From: VXMO01 sp965205915
Lineage (GTDB): Bacteria > Chloroflexota > Dehalococcoidia > UBA6926
DNA: 64,000 nt
Assembly: GCA_965205915.1 (NCBI GenBank)
Contig: OZ242191.1
Span: forward strand, 2,356,001-2,420,000
Direction: 5' to 3'
Below are positions 56,297-62,846 of the stretch, one piece after another. Below the pieces are notes generated by a model that was not told where the DNA came from, searched no databases, and was given only the letters and a program-made list of their open reading frames with translations. The position numbers and the translations under genes were made by a program. Within the stretch, counting starts at the first letter, position 1; each line of letters opens with the position of its first letter.

Positions 56297-56737
56297 TTGG
56301 ATACGCGATCTCCAGCCAAACGCAGCGCGATTATGTCTGCGGTTCGGAGCAGCGAAACTTATCCAGAAATGAAGGTGCGGCGATTCCTGTGGTCGCAGGG
56401 GATGCGTTATAGGTTACAAGTCCGAAATGTTCCTGGTCGGCCAGATCTGGTCTTCAGTCGGCAAAAGATCGCGGTATTTGTGAATGGGTGCTTTTGGCAC
56501 GGTCACCGCGGCTGCCCTCGCGGCGGCCCGCCGAAGTCAAGGCCGGAGTATTGGGTAAAGAAAATAGCGCGAAATAGGCGAAGGGATCGAGTTGTTGGCA
56601 ATCAGTTGAAGAACCTGGGTTGGCGTCACTTGGTCGTATGGGAGTGCCAGTTGCGGACTAGGGCTGCCGCCTCGAAAACACTGCCTCAACTGCTCGCTGA
56701 ACTTAAGCTGTTGATGTCGAAGGGCTCGACGTCATGA
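56297..56737 (+). CDS. vsr: Vsr-type very-short-patch repair endonuclease
   Basis: This 146-residue nuclease nicks 5' of T in T:G mismatches that arise from deaminated 5-methylcytosine. It has AIMSAVRSSETYPEMKVRRF, then VRNVPGRPDLVFSRQKIAVF with the catalytic aspartate in GRPDLVF, VNGCFWHGHRGCP (zinc-binding and catalytic histidines) and WRHLVVWECQLR. The start is TTG at 56297, giving the usual N-terminal arm; an internal ATG at 56333 would remove it. It lies 20 bases after the unknown gene. In MutL/MORC-type systems a Vsr fold may also serve as the restricting nuclease. Confidence 0.92.
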   Translation: MDTRSPAKRSAIMSAVRSSETYPEMKVRRFLWSQGMRYRLQVRNVPGRPDLVFSRQKIAVFVNGCFWHGHRGCPRGGPPKSRPEYWVKKIARNRRRDRVVGNQLKNLGWRHLVVWECQLRTRAAASKTLPQLLAELKLLMSKGSTS

Positions 56738-56822
56738 GAGGCTATGCGGTTTCGCAATTGGATTGCGATCCCTAAACGCGGCGTGTTGTTACGGAGATGT
56801 ACCGCCCCTCCGCAATCGACAA

Positions 56823-57089
56823 CTAGTTAAGCGCCTTCACCCCATCCTCCCCCACCAACACCTCCCGTAACCCCAGTTCCTCTGCCAACGTCAACAGTTG
56901 ATAGAAGTGAGCCGCGTCCGGCAATGTGCCCTGCCGCCAATAGTGGACCCTTCTGGGGCTGACATAGATTGCCCGCGCCAGGACCCCCCACGAGAGCCCT
57001 GACGCCTCCTTGAAACGCTCAAGACGGCTAGGGAAATCCGGCGGGAAACTCGGCCGCGGCGAGAGAAGTACTGGGCTTCTACGAGCCAT
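56823..57089 (-). CDS. XRE-like HTH protein (4th of a run)
   Basis: This 88-residue protein has an HTH of the XRE type: FPSRLERFKEASGLSWGVLA, then RAIYVSPRRVHYWRQGTLP. ATG at 57089 with GGGAGAGG upstream overlaps the end of the preceding HTH gene by 11 bases. The C-terminus has a helical HFYQLLTLAEELGLREVLVG pattern that recurs in its neighbours. It probably arose with them by duplication. Confidence 0.7.
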   Translation of the reverse strand: MARRSPVLLSPRPSFPPDFPSRLERFKEASGLSWGVLARAIYVSPRRVHYWRQGTLPDAAHFYQLLTLAEELGLREVLVGEDGVKALN

Positions 57090-57366
57090 AGAGCCTCTCC
57101 CGCTTCTCATCGAACCGCCGAATGTCGGCGGCCAAAAGCGGGAACATTGTGTCCATGCCGTCAGGAATCTTGGATGCCAGCACCATGAACCGGAGTAGGG
57201 CTAGACCCCTCGGGAGCCGCCCTTGCTGCCAGTCCCGGATGAGCGCCACCGGCGCGTCGATTTGCCGTGCGATCTCCGCGTTCGACTTCCCCGTCAACTT
57301 CTTGAATGACCGCAGACGAGTCGGGAAATCGGGCTGGTCCTGAGCCAACATGTTTTCGCTAGTCAT
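57079..57366 (-). CDS. XRE-like HTH protein (3rd of a run)
   Basis: This 95-residue protein contains FPTRLRSFKKLTGKSNAEIA and RQIDAPVALIRDWQQGRLPR, parallel to the other two degenerate HTH proteins, followed by ALLRFMVLASKIPDGMDTMF. The ATG overlaps the preceding stop as ATGA. The HTH is divergent, so it may bind protein rather than DNA. Confidence 0.7.
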   Translation of the reverse strand: MTSENMLAQDQPDFPTRLRSFKKLTGKSNAEIARQIDAPVALIRDWQQGRLPRGLALLRFMVLASKIPDGMDTMFPLLAADIRRFDEKRERLYGS

Positions 57367-57659
57367 AGGCCAAGCCTCCCTCCCGCTGCCTTTCTACCGT
57401 CATCTCCGTGCAGGAGCATATCGAGTCCACCGGGGAGCCGTTCCGCCATCGTGAACAGGGCGAAGAGGCCGTCACCGCGAGGCTTGGTTCCCCTCATCCA
57501 CTGCCGCAACTGTCGGGGGTCAACGGAAAGGCAATGTGCGAAGGCCTCCCGAGAAAGGCCACTCGCGCGTCTCAACTGCTCGATCCGGTCCGGGAGATCC
57601 TCGGGCAACTCGGCCCCGAACAACATGAGGTGCCGTGGAAGTCGTGCGCTACGAGTCAT
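57363..57659 (-). CDS. XRE-like HTH protein (2nd of a run)
   Basis: This 98-residue protein contains LPDRIEQLRRASGLSREAFA and HCLSVDPRQLRQWMRGTKPR, then GLFALFTMAERLPGGLDMLL. Its layout matches its two downstream neighbours almost segment by segment. It overlaps the preceding gene by 11 bases and the next by four. Confidence 0.7.
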   Translation of the reverse strand: MTRSARLPRHLMLFGAELPEDLPDRIEQLRRASGLSREAFAHCLSVDPRQLRQWMRGTKPRGDGLFALFTMAERLPGGLDMLLHGDDGRKAAGGRLGL

Positions 57660-57891
57660 TGTTCACCTCCATTTCAAAGATCGCGTTGAAATCGACGCCC
57701 AACGCCTGTTGGATGCGCCGCCGAGTGTCCGGAGAGGCAAAACGCTTACCGGTGAGAAGCATGGAAATGTACCCCGACGTCAGCCCGGCGAGATCGGCCA
57801 GTCTGTTCTGGGACATGTTTAGCTGTTCCAGCCGCCCGTAGACCTCTTGGGTTCTTATCCTGACGCGAGGGCGTCGCTCTCGTAGGCTCAC
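57649..57891 (-). CDS. XRE-family transcriptional regulator (1st of a run)
   Basis: This 80-residue protein has a classical five-helix XRE DNA-binding domain: YGRLEQLNMSQNRLADLAGL, then TSGYISMLLTGKRFASPDTR and RRIQQALGVDFNAIF. Of the four it is the most canonical and the likeliest true repressor of the operon. The ATG overlaps the upstream small gene's stop region by four bases. Confidence 0.8.
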   Translation of the reverse strand: MSLRERRPRVRIRTQEVYGRLEQLNMSQNRLADLAGLTSGYISMLLTGKRFASPDTRRRIQQALGVDFNAIFEMEVNNDS

Positions 57892-58058
57892 TTGCCAACC
57901 GCTCCCTGCCCATCGTCGCGGTTCTCGCCATCTGCGGACCGCGCATCCTGCATGAACCGACGGACAATCATGCGGGCGAGGATGCGCAGGCCATCGTCGA
58001 CGATCTCCTGCTGCTCAGGCGTAAGTTCATACCGCCCGTTGTGCTTGGTGCCTGGCAT
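57888..58058 (-). CDS. 56-residue hypothetical protein heading the HTH operon
   Basis: Starts MPGTKHNGRYELTPEQQEIV at ATG 58058 with AAAGGGGGTGAG upstream. It is acidic and helical with no known motif (VDDGLRILARMIVRRFMQDA). It overlaps the first HTH gene by four bases, so it is probably the operon's first cistron. Confidence 0.55.
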   Translation of the reverse strand: MPGTKHNGRYELTPEQQEIVDDGLRILARMIVRRFMQDARSADGENRDDGQGAVGK

Positions 58059-58113
58059 CGACTCACCCCCTTTCGAGTCCTGCTCCAAGAGGCAACGTCC
58101 CCGCAGAACAAAA

Positions 58114-58129
58114 CAGAACGTATGTACTG
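58114..58129. promoter_or_regulatory. Imperfect palindrome upstream of the HTH operon, possible operator
   Basis: CAGAACGTATGTACTG is a near-palindrome with six of eight pairs, 55 bases upstream of the HTH operon's first ATG. It resembles a weak Gram-positive-type LexA box (GAAC-N4-GTTC) with one mismatch in the right half, or could be the operator of the XRE protein. Confidence 0.3.
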
Positions 58130-58594
58130 TTGATGAGAGCCTAATCGGTGGGGGGAGCGACTGACAAGGGCTTACGTCACATTCTCGTTAGAACCGGCCA
58201 AAATTGCTTACAACAGCACGACTCCAGTTCGACAAAAGTTAGCTAGAGCATCCTTCTCCGGCTCAGGTAGGGGAAAGAATCACGCAAAATGTTAGCGGCT
58301 TCCGCCCCCCACAAGACTCATGGGGCCGAATTAAGGCGCTAAGATTCGCGCCGTCATATGATGTGGGATAAGTAGGTGCGCTCTGTTCATCTCCCTCAGG
58401 ATCGAGGTCGTCGTCGCCGCCGCTGATGAATTCGTATGGCACTTGGCCGGTGCTACCTGCCGGTAATTTGGTCTCAATGTGCTGATTCGTGGCTACGAGG
58501 ACTAGGGGAAGGCGGGGCAGGGGGCTAACGATCAATACTAGGGTCATAAGCAAATTAAGTAGGACGGCAGACTAACCTAATGTAGGAGGCCCCC
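58130..58594. other. Divergent intergenic region
   Basis: About 465 bases between the HTH operon (minus) and the DUF262 gene (plus). A 96-codon minus-strand frame at 58263-58553 has no start signal or family resemblance, so no gene is called. Promoters for the rightward defence genes should be here. Confidence 0.4.
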
Positions 58595-60346
58595 GTGTAC
58601 CAGACCGGCGATACCATCAAGAACACCCTCGACCAAATCTACAAGCACGATCTCGTGTTGCCAGCGATCCAACGCGAGTTTGTGTGGCAACCGGAGCAGA
58701 TATGTCGGCTGTTCGACAGCCTGATGCAAGGCTACCCTTTCGGCACATTCCTTTACTGGCGCGTCGACCCTGAGAACAGCGAGACGTTCAAGTTCTTTGA
58801 TTTCGTCCTCAACTATCACCAGCGTGACAATCCTCACTGTCCTGAATTACCCGCACTAGTGAACCAGAAAGTGACCGCTGTGCTCGACGGCCAACAACGC
58901 TTGACCGCGCTCAACATCGGCTTGAGGGGAACGATGGCCCGGAAGCTGCCATATCGGCGGTGGAATAGTCCGGACGCATTCCCGAGCCGACGTCTTTATT
59001 TGGATCTGCTCTGGCAGGTTGACCAGGATGACGAAGAGGGGCTGATGTATAACTTCAGTTTCCTGACCGATGAGCAAGCCAAGTCGCACAAAGAGGGGGA
59101 GTGCTGGTACCCGGTTGGCGACATACTATCAATGCCAGACGCCGGGCCCGCTATGACGCAGTGGCTCAATGCTCGACTGCCCCAGGACGAGGTAACCCGC
59201 GCGCATTGGGCTCTGTATGAGCTCTATCAAGTTGTCCACAACAAGCCTTTGGTTGCCTACTACGAGGAGCTGGGACAGGAATTGGATCGGGCACTGCAGA
59301 TCTTCATTCGTATGAACGATGGCGGCACGCCCCTCTCTCACTCTGACTTGCTGCTTTCGATTGCCGTGGCGCAGTGGACCGAGCACGATGCCCGGCAGGA
59401 AATCAATGATCTGGTAGATGAGGTGAATCGCATTGGAGTGGGATTTTCGTTCTCCAAGGACCTGGTGCTAAAGGCCGGCCTGATGCTGAGCGACATTGGC
59501 AGTGTCGGTTTCAAGGTGGACAATTTCAATCGAGCCAATATGGACACTTTCGAGAGCAAGTGGGAGGACATCGGGCGAGCCCTCACGTTAACCGTGCAGC
59601 TTGTGTCTTCTTTCGGCTTCAATGGGCAGAGCCTGTCCGCCGACAACTCCATCTTGCCCATCGCCTATTACCTATTTAGACGAAACCCGGGAGAGGCTTA
59701 TCTCACACACAACAGCTTTGAAGAGGATAGGAGAAACATCCGGGAATGGCTGGTCCGGAGCCTCCTGAAGTCGGGTGTCTGGGGCAGTGGCCTAGATACC
59801 ACACTTACTGATCTCAGGCGCGTCATTCGGGAAAGCGAAACCTTAGTTTTTCCCGCCGCCCCGATCTACGAGGCACTGGCCAGAAGGGGGAGGCAACTGA
59901 CGTTCAGCGACGAGGAAATCGAGGACCTTGCAGACATGCGATACGGCGACAGGCTCACTTTCGCGCTGTTGTCCATGCTCTTTCAGTTCGTCGACCTTCG
60001 CAACCAATTCCACATAGACCACATCTTCTCCGCAGCGGGATTCACAGAACGACGGTTGCGAGAGGCCGGGGTTCCGGACGACAAGGTACAGGTTTTCATG
60101 GAATGCAAGGACAGGCTTGGCAACCTGCAGCTGCTCCAGGGCGCAATGAATACTGAGAAGAACGCAAAGATGCCGGCCGCATGGCTTGAGGAGACGTATC
60201 CTAACCAAGCTGCCAGAGATGGATACTCAAATAGCCATCTGCTCGGGACTGTCCCTGACTCAATCGCAGAGTTCGAAGCCTTCTACGAAGCGCGTCGAGA
60301 ACGCGTGAAAGAGAGGATCAGGGGGCTACTTGGGCGGTCAAACTAG
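58595..60346 (+). CDS. DUF262 + HNH (DUF1524-like) protein, GmrSD-type
   Basis: This 583-residue protein has an N-terminal DUF262 domain (ParB/sulfiredoxin-like NTPase fold): LVLPAIQREFVWQPEQICRL, then FDSLMQGYPFGTFLYWRVD and VLDGQQRLTALNIGL (DGQQR signature). The C-terminal HNH-type nuclease has HIDHIFSAAGF, then DRLGNLQLLQGAMNTEKNAK (N-LL---N--K). GmrSD-type enzymes restrict modified DNA, often glucosylated hydroxymethylcytosine; substrate here is unknown. GTG at 58595 follows TAGGAGG. It sits beside the AlbA-RRM gene. Confidence 0.85.
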   Translation: MYQTGDTIKNTLDQIYKHDLVLPAIQREFVWQPEQICRLFDSLMQGYPFGTFLYWRVDPENSETFKFFDFVLNYHQRDNPHCPELPALVNQKVTAVLDGQQRLTALNIGLRGTMARKLPYRRWNSPDAFPSRRLYLDLLWQVDQDDEEGLMYNFSFLTDEQAKSHKEGECWYPVGDILSMPDAGPAMTQWLNARLPQDEVTRAHWALYELYQVVHNKPLVAYYEELGQELDRALQIFIRMNDGGTPLSHSDLLLSIAVAQWTEHDARQEINDLVDEVNRIGVGFSFSKDLVLKAGLMLSDIGSVGFKVDNFNRANMDTFESKWEDIGRALTLTVQLVSSFGFNGQSLSADNSILPIAYYLFRRNPGEAYLTHNSFEEDRRNIREWLVRSLLKSGVWGSGLDTTLTDLRRVIRESETLVFPAAPIYEALARRGRQLTFSDEEIEDLADMRYGDRLTFALLSMLFQFVDLRNQFHIDHIFSAAGFTERRLREAGVPDDKVQVFMECKDRLGNLQLLQGAMNTEKNAKMPAAWLEETYPNQAARDGYSNSHLLGTVPDSIAEFEAFYEARRERVKERIRGLLGRSN

Positions 60347-60491
60347 GGCTTTGGATCCATCCTTCGGTTCAGTGCACTACACTTGGCTTGGATGAGGTTT
60401 CCGAGTCTTGAGAACGAGACGCGATATTGCTGCCGACGTCCTGAGCAAGCTAAGTTAGCCTATAACGATGACTTTCTAGGGGGACCAGCGA

Positions 60492-62552
60492 ATGTTGAGC
60501 CATACCGAACCCAATCTGCTTCTGGCCGAAGAAAGGTTGCGGAACGACCTCGCTCAAGGCGAGAGTCATTTCCGTGAGTTCAAGAGTGCGCTGGAGGGAC
60601 CCGAAAGAAGGCGTCGGCGCCAAGTGAGGCTTGTTGCTCGAGACGTAGGAGAGACCCTAGTAGCGTTTGCCAATGCTGACGGCGGCACGCTTGTCGTGGG
60701 GGCAGAAGACGATGGCACCATAACCGGCATCAATTACTTTGACGATGGCATTCAGATTCTAAGGGAGGCTCCGCGAACCCACGTCCATCCTGACACCCCG
60801 CTGCCAGATGTCAGGATTCGAAAGATTGAATTGGAAGGCAAATCCGTGTTGGTCTTCGACGTTCAAAAGGGAACAGGCCATGTTCATCTGACAAGTGACG
60901 GCAGGTGCTTGCAGCGGAGGGATTCTGACACTATTCCGGTGTCTAGCGAACAGATTCGTTTCGAACGCCACGAACAAGTGTCTAGGGAATACGACAGGCA
61001 GTGGGTGGATGGCGCTAGTGTGGCCGACCTGCGTAATGACCTGTTGGAACGAGTAGCCGAGGCTATCTCTCCGGGACTGTCCCCAGAGAAGTGCCTGCAA
61101 ACTCTGGGACTTGCTGAATATGTAGGGGATGCACTCAGGTTGCGCCGCGCTGCAATGTTGCTATTCGCGCGTGATGCCAGAAGGTGGCATCCACGATCCG
61201 AGATTCGACTACAGCAAATCTCGGGAACGGAGCTCCTGACAGGAACTGACTACAACGTCAGCAAAGACGAATCCCAAGCAGGCAATATATTGGAATTGCT
61301 TAGTGCGGGATGGGAACAGGTCAGGCAATTCCTTGTGCAAAGGCGATTGGCAGGCGGTACCTTTCAACTCCAGACGGCTTACCCGGAAGATGCCTGTAGA
61401 GAGGCGTTTGTGAACGCTATTGCACACAGAGACTACAGCGCGGAAGGCAGATCACTAGAGGTTCTGTCGTTCAACGATAAGCTCGAAATTCGGAATCCTG
61501 GCCAGCTGCTTGCCACGGTCAAATTGACTGAACTCAGGCGTGGCACAGGAGCACACGATTCCCGCAACACCTATATAGCAAGGGTGTTGAGGGAACTTGG
61601 ATATATGCGGGAGATGGGTGAGGGACTCCGACGCATTAACGCCCTGATGAACGGACACGAACTTGGACCACCTGATATCGTGTCTGAAGAAGATAGTTTT
61701 TCGATTACGTTTTCCCAAAGAAACGTATTCACTCCAACTGAACAGCAATGGCTTGATGCCTTCAACTCGTTCAATCTGAGTAGAGAGGAGAAATTGGTCG
61801 TTCTCCTGGGCCGGGGGGGCAAGTTAATCGCACCAAGTCAAATTTGGGAAGTTCTTGATCTAGTTGATACTGAAGAATATCGGCAGATTATCGACCGACT
61901 GCAGACAAAAGGTCTGCTATCCTCGCAGATAAGTCGTAACCAGGCAGGGATAATTGCACGTCGGGAGGGCAGCGGGCCACGTGATGTGCCTAGGTTCGCC
62001 ATCAGAACCCCTGATCTCGCGGAACGAGATCATAGAGAAGTTATCGAATCTGTAGTCGCTCTGGGAAATCAGGGAAGATTCCGTAACGCTCAGTATGAAG
62101 CAATAGGTAAGGGACTCAGCGGGCAGAACCCGTACCAGAGTGCAATAAAGCTGAGGCAACTTCTAAGGTGGTTGGAACTGATCGATCAATCCGGAAATTC
62201 AACGGATAGACTGATTCAACTATGGGACGATGAATCAGAGAGCAGGCCAGAGCGACGGAGACATGCACAGGAAGGAGGCTCTGACCCCGTAACTCCGCCA
62301 ATTGCGCCATCGCGGGACATCTATGTGGGCAATCTAGATTACCAAGTAGGCGACCACCAGTTGCGAGAAGTCTTTGAAGAGGTAGGGAGAGTTGTCAAGG
62401 TTAGCGTACCTTGGGACTACTTGACCAATGCCAATCGTGGCTTCGCCTTTGTTCAAATGGCTGACCCAGCGTCTAGCTTGAAGGCCTTCATGGAAGTGGA
62501 TGGTCGCGTTTTGCACGGGAGGCCACTTAGGTTGGGATGGTCATTCAAGTGA
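60492..62552 (+). CDS. AlbA_2/Schlafen-type protein with RecG-like ATPase domain and C-terminal RRM
   Basis: This 686-residue protein starts at ATG 60492 behind TAGGGGGACC. Residues 23-150 form an AlbA_2 (Schlafen-like) domain: SHFREFKSALE, then VAFANADGGTLVVGAEDDGT. Residues 300-415 resemble the HATPase_c_4/RecG-like domain: DACREAFVNAIAHRDYSAEG, KLEIRNPGQLL, RNTYIARVLRELGYMREMGE. A winged-helix-like region follows. The last 77 residues are a clear RRM: RNP2 IYVGNL (610-615), RNP1 RGFAFVQM (649-656), and the ending GRPLRLGWSF. The linker before it is charged and proline-rich. RRMs bind RNA, so this protein may sense or cut RNA. The fusion is within one uninterrupted frame. Confidence 0.88.
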   Translation: MLSHTEPNLLLAEERLRNDLAQGESHFREFKSALEGPERRRRRQVRLVARDVGETLVAFANADGGTLVVGAEDDGTITGINYFDDGIQILREAPRTHVHPDTPLPDVRIRKIELEGKSVLVFDVQKGTGHVHLTSDGRCLQRRDSDTIPVSSEQIRFERHEQVSREYDRQWVDGASVADLRNDLLERVAEAISPGLSPEKCLQTLGLAEYVGDALRLRRAAMLLFARDARRWHPRSEIRLQQISGTELLTGTDYNVSKDESQAGNILELLSAGWEQVRQFLVQRRLAGGTFQLQTAYPEDACREAFVNAIAHRDYSAEGRSLEVLSFNDKLEIRNPGQLLATVKLTELRRGTGAHDSRNTYIARVLRELGYMREMGEGLRRINALMNGHELGPPDIVSEEDSFSITFSQRNVFTPTEQQWLDAFNSFNLSREEKLVVLLGRGGKLIAPSQIWEVLDLVDTEEYRQIIDRLQTKGLLSSQISRNQAGIIARREGSGPRDVPRFAIRTPDLAERDHREVIESVVALGNQGRFRNAQYEAIGKGLSGQNPYQSAIKLRQLLRWLELIDQSGNSTDRLIQLWDDESESRPERRRHAQEGGSDPVTPPIAPSRDIYVGNLDYQVGDHQLREVFEEVGRVVKVSVPWDYLTNANRGFAFVQMADPASSLKAFMEVDGRVLHGRPLRLGWSFK

Positions 62553-62777
62553 GTTAACTAGCTTCTGCGACAGAGATTTAGGTGTGGCTCTATGACCAGC
62601 AAACTCCATTCTCCCCTTCGGGGCATTTTCTTTGCTATAGTTGCCCATCGCCTCGCTCAACAATGCTTGGTGCCATTTGCTACGACCTAGCCTCGTCGGC
62701 GTGAGCGATACATTCTTTCCAGACGCTCGCTTGCTGAATAATGCCGCTGTGATCTGCTCGGCACTGCAGAAATCCAA
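62541..62777 (-). CDS. Possible small hypothetical protein
   Basis: A 78-codon frame reads AEQITAALFSKRASGKNVSL, then TPTRLGRSKWHQALLSEAMG. It looks moderately coding but has no recognised family or strong ribosome binding site, and it overlaps the end of the RRM gene by 12 bases. It may be a remnant of a larger gene. Confidence 0.3.
   Translation of the reverse strand: MDFCSAEQITAALFSKRASGKNVSLTPTRLGRSKWHQALLSEAMGNYSKENAPKGRMEFAGHRATPKSLSQKLVNSLE
62613..62623 (+). terminator. Weak terminator-like hairpin after the RRM gene
   Basis: CCCCTTCGGGG forms a 4-bp stem with a TTC loop and is followed by CATTTTCTTTG. It lies 60 bases after the RRM gene stop. The stem is short, so this is tentative. 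Confidence 0.35.
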
Positions 62778-62846
62778 GCATCACTGTAGCTGGACGCACA
62801 AATGTTTTTATGTGTAATCTGGGTTGACGGTGCGAAGACGGGGAAC

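Noticed and set aside
58263..58553. 96-codon minus-strand frame in the divergent intergenic region
   Set aside because: No ribosome binding site, biased composition and no recognisable family.
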